Below are positions 23,070-36,758 of a stretch of 64,000 nucleotides of DNA, one piece after another; positions within the stretch are counted from its first letter, which is position 1, and each line of letters opens with the position of its first letter. The stretch spans positions 9,367,001-9,431,000 of the forward strand of contig JAJFZO010000049.1 of assembly GCA_021397835.1 (NCBI GenBank). The letters are read 5' to 3'. The notes under the pieces were generated by a model. That model ran no database searches. It was not told where the DNA came from and was given only the letters and a program-made list of their open reading frames with translations. Source of the stretch: Moringa oleifera. Lineage: Eukaryota > Streptophyta > Magnoliopsida > Brassicales > Moringaceae. The translations under genes and the position numbers were made by a program.

Positions 23070-24190
23070 TGCACCTATAAGAATTCCAGCATTTGCTCTT
23101 CAATTGTACCATGCATTGCCAAAGTTTCCATATGAATAGAAGTGTAGCGTCCATCTTATGAATGCGATTGACAACTTGTTTTTTCATGCTTTTAAATTTC
23201 AGATAAATACATTAGCAATGATCAAAGTTTATTGTATTCAACTAGATGATTGGAATTCTCATAATTTCAAAAATTAGATGCTTCGTGGTAGTCAATAATA
23301 AGCCAAAAATTACCTTTGGCAGATGGAAGCCAAACTTGATAGCAAGATTAACAAAAGCTTTGAGAAGAAAACTACCAATAAGTTTCAAAACACTAAAATC
23401 AGGCGGGGCTTAAACAGGAAACTAAAAGTCAATAAAATTTTTAATGTAAAAGATGGATATCTCTAAGATGTGAGGCGTGAGACTACAATAATATGATACC
23501 TTCAATCCTAGAATGGTTCCATCAAAAACACAGGTTACAAAGCTCAAATCAAGACCTAGGGCATCATTTTCATCCATCAAAAGTGTCCATCAAAAGTGCT
23601 ATACAGTTCGCATCATGTTAGAACATGGCCAACAATTTCATCTTAGCAATTGATAGTAAATTAATTGGAAGTTTGCCACAAAAAGAAAAAAACAATACAA
23701 AGAAAAAGCACAAATAAAAGGGGTGAGAGGAGGATAAATAACTTGTTACTTGAATGCATTAGACTATGCATCCTTGCAAATTTGATGCCAGCAATTGTCA
23801 ACCGGGTAAAAGAGAAAGGGATTATAAACCCCCATAGTTGTGCAATACAAAAAAAAAAAAAAACATAATGCAAAGGTGATAGCACCCTGAGGATACCTGT
23901 TATTCAATGACATGTATATGCTCAAGAAATTGAGAAAATATTATCACTTTCTCTGGAATGCTTTTGTAAGACTCTGCAAAAAACCTTCAAGAGTCCATCT
24001 GGACAAATACATTTGACTTCTTCATTGTGGAAGGACTCAGTTGCATTTTAGAGAGCTGGCCATCATTGTTCTCATGCATAGAATAGTAAATCTTTCCATT
24101 AGTCTCCTCCAACACTTTCAACTACTTAAACTTTACTACTAGATGTTGCTTACCAATCAGGATCCTAAAATGAAGATACATGCCTACAAA
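23070..24190 (-). pseudogene. F-box/SNF2-type helicase (At3g54460-like), C-terminal part, broken
   Basis: Minus-strand pieces in the correct order match the helicase C-lobe of the plant F-box/SNF2 protein family. They are DPDW..TSSSKV at about 24150, PEKVIIFSQFLEHIHVIE at about 23920-23965, LTIAGIKFARMHSLMHSSNK at about 23745-23805, ALGLDLSFVTCVF at about 23520-23565, then QVVNRIHKMDA and IHMETLAMHGTIEEQMLEFL at about 23078-23190. In an active enzyme this part holds motifs V-VI of the Swi2/Snf2 motor. Lesions: in-frame stops (HVIE*Q, EPF*D, EFL*), a small deletion before the LMEP motif and a frameshift before IHMETL. GT/AG-type boundaries and intron-like gaps persist, so it is an unprocessed copy. 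The upstream exons are not recognised. Confidence 0.78.
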
Positions 24191-24199
24191 GAAGTCGAT

Positions 24200-27100
24200 C
24201 CAGACCATTACCTAATTGGACAACTAGGGATGAAAACATATCTTAAAATCATATCATGTGAGACAATTATTTGATTGAACAATAATTATTTTCAAGATAA
24301 TGACCACAGTAATCTCTTCTTACCTTCAATAGCTAGCTTGAAAATGAAAAATAGGGAGTATGCATCTTTTGATCCAACATTAGCAAAGATAAAAAGGTGG
24401 AGGTTAAGATGCAGCCATTAACTCTAGTAAAAAGCAAGTTAGATACAACATTCCATTTATAATTTTGTGATGGTAGCACCATGATGGTAACAAGCAACTC
24501 TAGAATTGTAGGTGGATGGGGCGAAGTAGTGAGGTAGTAATAACCTGTATGCATAAGAATTGGAAGACAGTTCCAATATCAATGTTAGATCTGTACCACC
24601 AAATTCTATGATTTAAAAGCCTAAGCTATATTAATCATAAACTTTTCTTCACAACAACGCAACCAGCAAGAAGATCTAAGTCATCTATGTATATATCTAT
24701 CTACATAGCTGGGCACCTTTGACGTGCATGCAATGCACTTAAGGACATGAGAAGATGATAACCGGAGCTCTAAAAGGCAAATCAAAATTGCTCTGGAGTT
24801 AAGTTTCAAAAAACAAAAAAAGTGGGGCAAAAGTAAAAGGGAAGGTATGACTAAAGGAAAACAACATTAAACTACAATCACAAATAAATTAAAGTAAAAG
24901 AAGTGCAATACTTACCTACTCTTAGTAGCACTAAGCTGCTCAATAAGAACTTAAAGTGAAATGTTTCACAAAATGAAGTTAGATTAAAACCCTTTTTATA
25001 ATTTCTTGATTTATTAGGTCTAAAACATTGATTTCTTTTCTTCATTTAGTTCTCTGTTCGTGGCCCTCCCTTGTGCACTGTTGCATAGCATGATGTCCTC
25101 ACCTTTTTTGTTTTTCAATGAACTTCTTACTTATGCCAGGGGGAGACTAGTAAAAAAGATGAATAACAGTAAATAAACAATCACGGATTCAAAAAAATCT
25201 AGCAAACAAGTATCTAGAGCATAATTAGGACCGACCATCTATTGCAGTTTACCACCATAAGATAGCTATGAAAAACTCAATGCGTTGATACTTTATTTTT
25301 CGCAAATAACCTTAGATTAGCCACTTTCTTGGGCATGGCCACCAATCAATGTAATTACATACACAAGATGCACTTAAGAAGGCAATTTCATAGACAAAAA
25401 TAACATTTGGCTTTTCTTTTACAAAATGACCATTACACAATATCAGAACTTTGCACTTATAAATGAAGTCCTTTAGGCTCCTAATCCTCCATTGCATCAA
25501 AGAGTCACATCTCACCTCAATATTTAAATGTGTAAATATGTTCAACCAAGGTCTATATACATAGGGTGTAAGATACTGAATTGAAAAAAGAGAGTTTTAA
25601 TTTTATCAGGAAAGGACTTAATGAAGATTTTGAATAAGCATCCACAGAAGTATCCAAAGAAGAACATTTGTTTGCCCCAATATATGTGAACACACATGTG
25701 AGAAAGAGGGAGAGAGAAGTGAGTGTGGTAAAATGTTGCAGAGTCCTAAATACGTGTGAGAAAGGCAATCATAATGTAAGTAAGAAATCACATATCTAGT
25801 GAAAGTGATACCGTCAAGCAAAAAAGCCTTTAATTGAGGCATATTTTGTGTAACTCAAATTTGGTAGTTAATAGCAACATTAAGTTCTAGAGCCTTTCTT
25901 AGTTTGCCAACATATGGAAATTAAGATATCCACATAATCAATAAAAAGGATTCGACAAATAAATAAGCAAAAATGATAAACTAAAGATTAAGGGAGGGGA
26001 AAAAAAAAGGTAAACAAAGAAGGAATTCGTAAAATAAAAGTTACCAACATCATCAGTTTCAGATAAACATGAAGTGTTCAATCTTACTTGATGATTGGTA
26101 GCATTAACATGTTTAGCAGGTAAATTTCAAGAGTGGGACCATTATTTGTAAAGTCACCATTTTTATCAGCTTGGGATGCTTTGTAACTCTTTCCATAACT
26201 TAATCAACTCTTACATACATTCACCAACTTTGTAAACAACAGAGGACATTTCAGATTTACCTGAATCACCAAAAGCATTAAGATTTAACAGGCACGCAAA
26301 AGAAAATTAAACTGCACATATGTCTAAGTTCCACCATTAAACACCATTGATGTAATTTTGCCATAGTAGCAACAGTTGATAATTGGAATGAAAACGAAGT
26401 AAGAAATGAAGCCAACAACACCTTAACCATGATATTTGGTTCGAAAAAGATCATGACATGATTAATTCCACATGTCAATTTTTATTCTAAAATGTTATAG
26501 TGGGGCTATAACTTCATAAAATAATTGAAATTAGGAAAGCCATTCAGTCTTTCGTTAAACATTACAAATATAGAAGAAATTTGCTAAATTTCCAATTTTA
26601 ACAATAAGAGAGTTAAAAAAAATATCAAAGGAATCAAAAAATGCCTTTACAAGAGAAAAAACTATCATTAATTCTAGTTTCACTAGGCTTACCTCCATAG
26701 GAAAATGGAAAATAGTATCTAAAATATTGACAATGCCATCAAAAGAAGTGCATACAATTATTTGATTACTTTTAGAAACCAAAATCTAGTGATGCAAGTA
26801 ACACCTTTCTTATGTGATTGTGGTAATTGAAAGACATTCCTCCAGTATTTTTTTTTTAAAAAGCAAAGATAGTGTAATATCATAAAGATTTGAAAAAGAA
26901 AAAGTGGACAAAACATTAAAAAAAAAGGCCATCGAAACTCTTTGTGAACCTTTTTTTTTTTTGTTAGAAACAAAGTAAAACATTAAATTAGTTATGAGTT
27001 ACAAAGGGAATGCCACCCATGTATATAGAATGGGAAGATTGCATTAAAAGAAAACAAAACCAAGATAATACAGTAGAATTTTCAAATGTCTATCCATCCC

Positions 27101-28020
27101 TCTCGAGCCAAGGTCATTCAATGCCAAAGTACTACTAGCCTCTCCCCATTACTCTATCCTATTTGTTCTAATTAATAACTCTAACAGAAAGTATACTCAA
27201 TAGCCTTACACTCAACAATCTCATAACAACCTCAATGTCTTATTCTTTCTAAACTCATATCCAGTCCCCACATAATGGCCAAACAACCAAAGTATCAACC
27301 TCAACACTTAATTGTGTTCAAAAGAGAAAATGGAAAGAAAGTAGTAAGGAGCAAAATTAACTGCACGTTTTTTTAAAATAAAATGGCAATGCCAATAAGA
27401 TTACGCAAAGAATTAGAACAAACATCTAATGAAATACTTTTACTTTTAATTTAAAATCCAAGAAAATGTTCAAACAAACTATGAAAATATTGTCAAACTG
27501 CTGAGCCTAAATACTTTTTATCTAACATCACAAATCACATTTAATGTTAATCTAAAGAAAAGTTATTTGTCTAATCATCAGCACCATTGAGAGTATCTAA
27601 AGGCCACAAATAAGTTCATTTTGTATCAGAGGGTAGGTAAAGGGTAATTAAACTTATGTATAATTACATTAAGTCTATTGAATTGGAAGTTACGTACTTC
27701 ATAATTAAACTGTCTTAAAGATCTCACGCTTTTCTTCTGTTGCATAACATGAGAGGAGCTAATGGCCTTCAGTTCCAAAAATGAAGCTGCTATTTATCAA
27801 AGGAAAATGAATTGATGATATAGTCATCCCATATGGACAAAGCCACAACTACACTAGAAAAAGAAATGGAAGAGCTAGAGAGAATAACAGAAAAAGCCTA
27901 GAAGCAGAAATGGTGAAAATGGAACCAAACTACATCAAAGAATACCATAAATATAGGAAACATAAGTTTAGTGATCCAAGAATTCCAAATTTAATTAACT
28001 GATAGATGCATGATTAGCTT
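24200..28020. other. Degenerate interval with no identifiable gene
   Basis: Scattered minus-strand open stretches (for example 26278-26478 and 26555-26782) have exon-like composition but no family I recognise. 27360-27960 is homologous to 34245-34830 and 40745-41320 and belongs to the large module of the tandem array described below. The rest shows nothing supportable. Confidence 0.4.
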
Positions 28021-28027
28021 GACATAC

Positions 28028-28560
28028 CTTTGATGTGAGAGTATAACCAGTTATACTAAAAAAGTTTGCCTTAGCTATTATTGCAACTGCCTTAGGAAAA
28101 AAGGTTTTACCAATACCAGGAGGACCAAATAGTAATATCCTTTGCAAGGTTGATTAAATCATTACATAATTAAAGAATGCAAAGAACATAACAATAATTG
28201 AAAGTATTGACTAATATTCAATACGTGCAAAAGATCTCCATGAGAAAGAAAGCTTGGGCCTCCTCATACGAGGAATGACTAGTTCTTGCAATGCCTTCTT
28301 CACATCTTTAAGAGCACCTATATATCAAACTTGACACCATTTTCACAAGGATGTGCAACAAGAGAAACAAAGTTTCTTTTGTACTCATCATTTGCAATGT
28401 TTTGCTAGAACTTACATTAGAGATCAACATTCATACATAGCTTTCAAGATTTCTTTATAAAGAACAGTTGATGAAGACACATGCTTTCAAGTTTTGTGAT
28501 GGCTTCCGAGATATTTTTTCTTTCTCCTTCAATCTTATAATTGCAATTTTAAGGCTTCAT
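28028..28560 (-). pseudogene. AAA-type ATPase fragment with intact P-loop text (array module 1)
   Basis: Minus-strand order. First is a piece reading NDEYKRNFVSLVAHPCENGV and KFD at about 28330-28410. Then, after a small frame disruption, comes GALKDVKKALQELVIPRMRR at about 28255-28315, and a frameshifted FSHGDLL. After an intron, the exon at about 28028-28145 reads RILLFGPPGIGKTFFPKAV and ends in TLTSK before a GT donor. This is the linker and Walker A region of the plant spastin/MSP1-like (meiotic-clade) AAA ATPases. The P-loop GPPGIGKT is preserved here, unlike the three other copies in the window. At least two frame breaks and missing downstream exons make it a pseudogene. Confidence 0.8.
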
Positions 28561-28569
28561 ATGAAATGA

Positions 28570-30635
28570 ACAACACTAAATCATGGATATAAAACTACAA
28601 GAAACACATACATAACCATAAATTAAGTACACCTTTCATAAGGTGGATACAACCTCTCCTTTTTAATGAAAAAAAATATGTGAGATGATAAATAATGATT
28701 TATTGCTCCGCCAATATCCACAAAATTAGAAATGAGCAGTCACAAGAGCAAATTACAAAAAATACGTAAAGGCACATAATTACAACGTGAACTACTAAAG
28801 TCGTTTTAGTTTATGAGCATTATATGATGATGTATTATGTTGAAGAACATAACAATATCAGAAGAAACTTAAATAAAGTCGTACATAAATTTGTGTATAT
28901 CAGTACCTTTCCTTCCAATTAAGAAAAATATTTATCAATGAAGAAGATGGGATCCAAACCAAAAATGAGCATAGTATGTGAAAGTGACATCTTAAAAGTT
29001 ATTATGATGAGAGAAGCTATCTAAAAAGTTTTACTAGAAAAACAATATTGAGGAAAAGAAGAATAAGATATCACCAATCTAAAAAGACAACTCAAAATCA
29101 ATTTAAGCCTATGAATGCCAAGCTCCATCCCATATATGATTATAGTGTTCCTTTCTTTTAAATGACTATATGAGGCACAATAAATAAACTCATAGCTTTA
29201 CCATTACTCTCCAAGCCATCACTTAATCAAAGTCGTTGAAAGTGAAGGTTGCTTTAAGATTAAAAAGAAAAAATAAAGGTACCTGAAAGCTATTGCAGCT
29301 AAGAAAGGTGGACTTTATATTTATTAAAGATTCATGTTAATACTCGTAATACTTACAAAATGATTTGTATATGAATGTTTTAATAAGATTAAAATAGTTT
29401 CCAACCTGTAACCTATTGTTAGTAGATTATTTCAGTTAAATAATAGAGGAACTTGTTTAATAGAAAAATCATAATAGAATTAAAAAACTTGGCGTTGCAA
29501 TAACATAGTTATCTGTAGTACTATCCAATCAAAGCAGCATGAATAACTCAAGCTCCAACATGGAAAGTATGAAATTTTTTGCTGGTAATAGCTTACTTGT
29601 TTAGCCAACTTATATCACCACCCTTCAGATTTTACCTGCCTTGTCATCCACTTTTGCTTAGTCATATGCCACGTGTTACTCTTAGGACAGTAAATTTGCT
29701 TTAAGGTCTCTCAAACATTTGACATGTGGTGTGAATAACGGTACATGTGTTCATTCATTAATTCTTAAATGCACTTGTGTTACAATACAGATAGCTATAT
29801 CGTCCACCAGGCAAAGAGATCAACATCACTTAAAGATTAAAACACTACCACTTTGAGGAACAACTCCAAAAAGAAAGAGGTAGGGAGGAAAAAGAATTAT
29901 TACGTCCATCAGCAGAATAAAGTAAAGACCGAATATATACATATACATCCATGGAAGTAGAAGATTTTCAAACTTGGAAGAAATGCACTTAAAAGTAATA
30001 CAAGGAAGAATTGCACTTAAAAGCAAATTATGTACATACTCCTGAACTATTAAATTAAAAAAATTAGAAATTAATGAATTTAAATTTATATTTAATTTCC
30101 CGTAGTGGTGACATATTCTCCAAAAATAAGAGTTTTCAAGTCCCAAAGAGTTGCAAGTCTTTAGTCATGAATACCAAAATTTATCTCTATCTAGAGGAAA
30201 ACAAAGGAGAAGGATAAAGAGAATAATCTGACTAAATAGCAAAGACACCCAAGGATTTGCAGCTTGTTCGATCAAGATTTTGTCAAACAAAGAAAATGAT
30301 AAAATGAATTACATTGCTTTATCCAAAGAAAACAGAAGAAAGGTCATAAAAGCAACATATGTTTAGCAAGTTAACTAAAGCAATACATACTAACTTGACA
30401 TACAAGGAAAACCAATGGCTACAGTAAAAAGAAAAATTTGAATAAAATGAGTTTTTATGCAACTATGACATATTCTTTCTTTTCTTGTCCAAAAGAGATA
30501 GTTGCGTTAAGTGTCAACTAATAACATTCATTCATCTCTATGTGAAAACTACTAATATTTATAAGTGGAACACTGATGGTGAATGCAGTAGAATCCAGTA
30601 CATAGGAAAAAGAAAAAGTAAGTACTCTAAAGATG
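28570..30635. other. Degenerate spacer within array module 1
   Basis: No recognisable gene. The minus-strand open frame 29826-30146 has no identifiable domain. Part of the sequence near 30190-30480 is shared with 32100-32350, 35030-35290 and 41520-41830 (flank of the P-loop exon copies). Confidence 0.4.
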
Positions 30636-30639
30636 TTAC

Positions 30640-30729
30640 CTCTTTTAAATGATCGTTTTATTTGATCTAATAACTCAACTACCTTAGATTTAGATGAATC
30701 ACAGGAGCTCTTCGACTCTTGGAGACCCT
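30640..30729 (-). pseudogene. 90-nt exon, copy 1 (unassigned gene)
   Basis: Bounded by a consensus acceptor (GTGGCAG) and donor (AAAGAG|GTAACAT). Reads GLQESKSSCDSSKSKVVELL then DQIKRSFKRG. It recalls the low-complexity N-terminal part of Ycf20-like precursors but could come from the AAA gene. Open in this copy. Confidence 0.5.
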
Positions 30730-31648
30730 CTGCCACAAGCACAATGCAAAAATTAGAAAATACATCATCGTTCACAATTCATATAGCAAACAAGGACCCA
30801 TGCACAGTTAATTACAATTTCTAAATAAGTGAAACATGTAGATAAAAGAAAGTTAACTGATCACCAGTTGGAGCTAACCTAGTAAAGTTTAATAACAAGC
30901 ATTCCAAACAACTTTCTTCACTAACAATCTACTACAACTAACCAAATTCTACCAATCATTAAAGCTATCCAAGAAAGAGAAAGTGAGCACCAAGAAAGGA
31001 AAGAGCAGCAAGATAGAGAAAGCGAGAGCAAGAGACAAACAGAGAGAGAGAAATAAGGTAGATAAACCTTTAGATAGTAGTAATATAGTCACTAGAAATA
31101 ATTAGGGATGGTGTAAGGGATAAATGTTATCATTCGTGTCCACAAGTAATTTTCTTTTAGACTACAACAGCACCAAAAAGATGATAATCAATTTTCTAAA
31201 TGACATAGCAAGAGTGCCTTGATAAGAACCAACAAATATGATGTGGTAGTATTATGTAATCTATAGTAATACCTAGAAGAAAGTAACATAGAAGAAGAAC
31301 AAGGAAATGATGAAGCAATCAAGAAGATCAGCAGAAAGTGAAAGATGAATATCAAGAATAAGAAACACAGGTTTAGAAAATGTATGGCTTGAAATAACTA
31401 ACAAATATATCTGGTGAAATTTTAAGAAAAACATTTATGTAGGGAAGTTTAAAACAGATTTTATAGAATCATGGTTGTAAAGTAGTGAAGATAGATTTTA
31501 CAAAAAAAAAAAAAAACTTCTTAAAGGATCCAACACAGAGATTTTACAGAAATCATCTCCATAGACAAGTTCACAGAGATATTCCTCCCAGCAAGGAGCA
31601 TGCTGCTTAAAAGAATGCAACAGTTTTGAAGAGTTTTCTGAGGCATAA

Positions 31649-31855
31649 CTAAGTAGCAAGCTTAAAAGCATCGATAAAGAAACCATAAGTAAAATCCATC
31701 TTGAAGTTTTTTAGGAAAGTAACAGGAAAACTTACCTTAATTCGACTGTGATAGGACTTTATAACATGCTCTGTTAGGATAACACATAATACAGCAGCGA
31801 TAATATCACTGACTCCTAAAGCTCTAAATGACAAAGAAATTTTTTCTGCCATTCA
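31649..31855 (-). pseudogene. Ycf20-like C-terminal exon, copy 1
   Basis: Open to the stop, reading SLSFRALGVSDIIAAVLCVI to FFIDAFKLAT. The GGFYV start of the exon is missing. At about 31855 the sequence switches abruptly to module 2 flank (CCAGAAGCAGAAATGGTGAA), which marks a rearrangement junction. Confidence 0.75.
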
Positions 31856-31989
31856 GTATCCAGAAGCAGAAATGGTGAAAATGGAACCAAACTACATCAA
31901 GAAATACCATTAATGTAGGAAACATAAGTTTAGTGATCTGTGAATTCTAAATTTAATTAACTAAATGATGCATTTGTATCTCGACACAC

Positions 31990-32107
31990 CTTTGATATGA
32001 GAATAGAACTAGTTATACTGATAATATTTGCCCTAGCTTCTGCTGCAAGTGCCTTGGGAGTGTTATCGATACGAGAAGGACCAAATAGTAATATCCCTTT
32101 CCAAACA
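31990..32107 (-). pseudogene. AAA-ATPase P-loop exon, copy 2
   Basis: The homologous exon ends at a GT donor after the serine-lysine equivalent. The P-loop is degenerate: the glycine-lysine-threonine is replaced (GPSRIDNTPKALAAEA), so no nucleotide binding would be possible. Confidence 0.75.
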
Positions 32108-32467
32108 GAGAAAAGTCTCACTAAACAGTAAAGAGACCTAAAGATTTACAACTTTTTTTATCAAGATTTTGTCAAACAAAGAAAATTATAGAGATGAGTT
32201 ATGTTGCTTTATCCAAAGAAAAAGGAAGACAGATCATAAAAGCAACCAATGTTCAACCAGTTAATTAAAGCAATACATTTTAACTTGACATGCAAGGAAA
32301 CCAAATGGGTGCAATAAAATGAAAAATTTGAAAAAAATGAGTTTTTCTGCAACATTCATTCATCTTTATGTTAACACTGCTAATATTTATGAGTGGAACA
32401 CCTGTGGTGAGTGCAATAGAATCCAATACAAAGGGAAAAGAAAAAGTAGGTACTTTGAAGATGTTAC

Positions 32468-32557
32468 CTCTCTTCAATTATAGTGTTATTTGATCTAATG
32501 ACCTACCGACCTCAGATTTAGATGAATCATAGGAACTCTCTGACTCTTGGAGACCTT
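32468..32557 (-). pseudogene. 90-nt exon, copy 2
   Basis: Same exon as at 30640. The acceptor AG is lost (CT to TT on the plus strand at the 32557/32558 boundary). Confidence 0.5.
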
Positions 32558-33034
32558 TTGCCATAAGTACAATGCAAATATTAAAAAATAGATCATCTTT
32601 CACAATTCATATAATAAGCAAGGATCCATGCACAATCAATTAGAATTTCCAAATAAGAGAAACAAGTCGATAAAAGAAAGTTAACAGATCACCAGTTGGA
32701 GCTAACCTATTAAAGTTTAACAATAAGCATTAAATTAAAGACGAAGATCAAGAATATGAAACAAAAGTTCAAAAAATATATTGCTCAAAATAGACGATGA
32801 ATATATATGGTGAAAATTTTCAAAAACTATCTACGCAGAGAAGTCAAGATAGATTTTATAGAATTATGGCTGTACAGTAGTCAAGATAGAATTTGTACAA
32901 AAATTTCCATGAGGGATCCAACACAGAGATTTTATAGAAATCATCTTCATAGACAAGTTGACAGAGATATTCCTTCCAGCAAAGAGCATGGTGCTCAAAA
33001 GAATATAACTGTTGAAGAGTTTTCTCAAGCATAA

Positions 33035-33260
33035 CTAACTAGCAAGCTTAAAAGCATCGATAAAGAGGCCATAAATGAAACCCATCTTGAAGTTTTTTAA
33101 GAGAGTAATAGGAAAAGTTACCTCGGGTCTACTGTAATAGAACTTTGTAACATACTCTGTTAGGAGAACGCATGATACAATAGTGATAATATCACGTATT
33201 CTTAGAGCTTTAAATGACAAAAAGATTTTTACTGCCACATAAAAGTGACTTAACAATGAG
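33035..33260 (-). pseudogene. Ycf20-like C-terminal exon, copy 2
   Basis: Fully open, reading HFYVAVKIFLSFKALRIRDI and ending GLFIDAFKLAS-stop. Two hydrophobic segments match the family's membrane helices. It shares several private substitutions with copy 6 at 39556 (both inside the ~6.5-kb repeat). Confidence 0.8.
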
Positions 33261-33771
33261 ATGTAACTTCAATTCCATGGAAACGAGTATTAGAATGAGA
33301 AAAACATTGTACAAAATAACCAAATCTAAATTCAAGATCAAGAAAAAGAATCAACCTTAGGGTGCCTTCTTTGGATACTTAACTCATGGTTATGCAATGC
33401 TGCAATGTTTTCGTTCTGATCACGAAGTAGCTGAATGTTTAGATGCTGACTCTAATTAGAAAATAGGATGCATGTCTAAATTGCAACTCCATCTAAACTG
33501 CTATTATGATGGCTACTGCTGCCCCATCAAAACTGCTACTGCTATTTGCCTACTGCATCAAAACTGTAACTATTACTGCCTTTTGCATCTAAATTACAAC
33601 TGCTATACTCTTACTACAATGCTGCTACTACTGCACTACTATCCTGCTGTTGCTATGCTGCAATACTGCTACTGCTACTTTTACATTACTATACAGCTAT
33701 ACTACTACATTGATATATAAAATGTAGCTAAAACGCTTACCTCAGGTCATGTTTTCACAGCAGTGACTCAC

Positions 33772-33854
33772 CTCAACAACAAATATAATGACAAGAGCTA
33801 GCTTGCTAGCAATGGAGAAAAGAGCCTTTTCAGCTTTCCAACATCTCCAAACCA
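33772..33854 (-). pseudogene. AAA-ATPase Walker B exon, copy 1
   Basis: Starts WFGD and ends just before a GTGAGT donor. The acceptor AG is mutated, and the internal frameshift leading to a TAG (AGC-TAG) found in the other copies is present. Confidence 0.75.
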
Positions 33855-34913
33855 TTTTAACATGATAAGAAAGTAACATAGAAGACGAACAAGGAAATGA
33901 TGAGGCAATCAAGAAAATCAGCATGAAATCAAAGACGAATATCAAGAATAAAAAACAAAAATTCAGAAATAGTATGGTTCTACATAGCCAAAAAACATAA
34001 GTTGTGGAATTTTACGAAAAACATCTTTATAGAGAAGTAAATACAGAATTTAGATAATCATGGCTGTAGAGTAGTCAAGGTAGATTTTAGAGAAAAAATC
34101 TCCATAAATGATCCAACACAAAGATTTTACGGAAATCATCTCCATAGACAAGTTGACAAAGATATTCCTCCTAGTAAAGAGCATGTTGTTCAAAACAATG
34201 TAACAATTGAAGAGTTCTTTAGGCATAATTGACTAGCAAAATTAACCACATGTTTTGTCAAAATAAAATTTCAATGCCAATAAGATTATGCACACAAGCA
34301 GAACAAGCATCTAATGAAATCCTTCAACTTTTAATTTAGGATGCAACAAAAGGTTTAAACAACCTGTGAAAATGTTGTCAAAGTAGTGTGGCCAAATTTT
34401 TTTATCTAACATCATAAATCACATTCAATACTAATCCAAAAAAGAGTTATTTGTCTAGCTATCAACACCATTGAGGGTATCTAAAGGCTACAAACAAGTT
34501 CATTTTAGTATGACAGAGTAGATGAAGGGTAATTAAACTTACACATAATGTTATTCAGTCTTTTAAATTAGAAGTTATATACTTCATAATTAAACTGTCT
34601 TAAAGCTCTCAGGCTCTTCTTCTGTTGCACTACGTGATGAGAACTGATGGCCTTTAGTTCTAAAAATGAAGTTATTATTTATTAAAGAAAAACGAATTGA
34701 TGACATGGCTATCCCATATGGGCATAGCCACCACTATACTAGAAATAGAAATCGTAGAGCCAAAAAGAATAACAGAGAGAATCCAGAAGCAGAAATGGTG
34801 AAAATGGAACCAAATTACATCAAAGAATACCATCAATGTAGGACACTACAAGTTTAGTGATCCGTGAATTTCAAATTTAAATAACTAAATGATGCATTTG
34901 TATCTCGACACAC

Positions 34914-35030
34914 CTTTGATGTGAGAGTAAAACTATTTATGCTGATAATGTTTGGCCCAGCTTCTGCTGCAAGTGCCTTGGGAGTTCTACTGGTACGAGA
35001 AGCACCAAACAGTAATATCTCTTTCCAAAC
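34914..35030 (-). pseudogene. AAA-ATPase P-loop exon, copy 3
   Basis: Reads LFGASRTSRTPKALAAEA. The glycine after Phe-Gly and the P-loop lysine are both lost. The donor GTGTGTC is retained. Confidence 0.75.
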
Positions 35031-35452
35031 AGAGAAAAGTCTGACTAAACAGCAAAGACAACTAAAGATTCATAGCTTCTTTGATCAAGATTTTGTCAAA
35101 CAAAGAAAATTATAAGATGAGTAATGTTCCTTTATCCAAAGAAAAAGGAAGAAAGATCATAAAAGCAACCAATGTTCAGCTAGTTAATTAAAACAATACA
35201 TTTTAACCTGACATGCAAGGAAACCAAATGGCTATAGTAAAATGAAAAGTTTGAATAAAATGAGTTTTTCTGCAACTATGACATATTCTTTCTTTTCCTG
35301 TCCAAAAGAGATAGTTACACGAAGTGCCAACCAACAACATTCATTCATCTTTATGTGAAGACTGCTAATATTTATAAGTGAAACACTTGCGGTGAGTGCA
35401 ATAGAGCCCAGTACATAGGGAAAAGAAAAAACAGTTACTCTAAAGATGTTAC

Positions 35453-35542
35453 GTCTCTTAAATTCTAGTTTTATTTGACCTAATGACTCAAGGACCTCAA
35501 ATTTAGATGAATCACAGGAACTCTTCGACACTTTAAGACCCT
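35453..35542 (-). pseudogene. 90-nt exon, copy 3
   Basis: Reads GLKVSKSSCDSSKFEVLESL. The donor is altered (GAGAC|GTAAC context), the acceptor retained. Confidence 0.5.
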
Positions 35543-36020
35543 CTGCCATAAGCACAATGCAAATATTAAAAAATAAATCATCTTTCACAATTCATATAGT
35601 AAGCAAGGACCCATGCATAATCAATTAAAATTTCTAAATAAGAAAAACAAGTCGATAAAAGAAAGTTAACAGATCACCAGTTGGAGCTAACCTATTAAAG
35701 TTTAACATTAAGCATTAAGTTAAAGATGAACATCAAGAATGCGAAACAAAAGTTTAAAAAATGTATGGCTCAAAATAGACAACGAATATATATGCTGAAA
35801 ATTTTCAAAAGCTATCTATGCAGAGAAGTCAAGATAGATTTTACGAAATCATGGCTATAGAGTAGTCAAGATACAATTTGCAGAAAAAATTTCCATGAGC
35901 GATCCAACATAAAGATTTTACAGAAATCATCATTGTAGACAAGTTGATAGAGATATTCCTTCCAGCAAAGAGCATGGTGCTCAAAAGAATGTAACTAATG
36001 AAGAGTTTTCTCAGGCATAA

Positions 36021-36247
36021 CTAACTAGCAAGCTTAAAAACATCGATAAAGAGGCCATAAGTGAAACCTATCTTGAAGTTTTTTAGGAGAGCAATAGGAA
36101 AGTTACCTTGGGTTGACTGTAATAGAACTTTGTAACATACTTTGTTAGGAGAACACATAATGCAGCAGCGATCATATTAGTGATTCCTAGAGCTCCAAAT
36201 GACAAAGAGATTTTTTCTGCCACATAAAAGCCACCTAACAAGGAGAA
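36021..36247 (-). pseudogene. Ycf20-like C-terminal exon, copy 3 (frameshifted)
   Basis: Same exon, but one base is missing in the GTAACTTTTCC block near 36102, so the C-terminal third is out of frame. The stop codon is conserved. Confidence 0.75.
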
Positions 36248-36758
36248 GTAAATTAAATTTAATAAAAATGAGCATTAAAATAAGAAAACCACTGTACAAA
36301 ATAACCAAATCAAAATTCAATATCAAGAAGAAGAATCAATCTTCGGGTGACTTCTTTGGATACTCCATTAACGGTTATGCAATGCTGCAATATTTTCATT
36401 CTGATCACAGAGTATTTGGACCTCTAGATGCTGACACTAATTAGAAAATAGGATGCATATCTACGTTGCTACGCCATCTAAATTGCTACTGTGATGGCTA
36501 TTGTTGCGTTATGTAAACTGCTGCTGCTACTGCATATCGCACCTAAACCACTACTGCTGATGCTGCCTATTGCATTTAAACTGTAACTGCTATACTCCTA
36601 CTGCAATATTGCTACTGCTGTACTACAATCCTACTATTGCTATGCTTCTACATTGCTACTATTGCTATTACACTATCATACTGCCATACTTGTATATTGA
36701 TATATAAAATGCAATTAAAACACTCACCGCAGGTCATGTTTTCACAGCAGTGACTCAC

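Noticed and set aside
33472..33720. Leu/Tyr/Cys-rich plus-strand open frame (and similar at 42992 and 44005)
   Set aside because: Translation of the CTACTG trinucleotide tract, antisense to all recognisable exons and not conserved between units.
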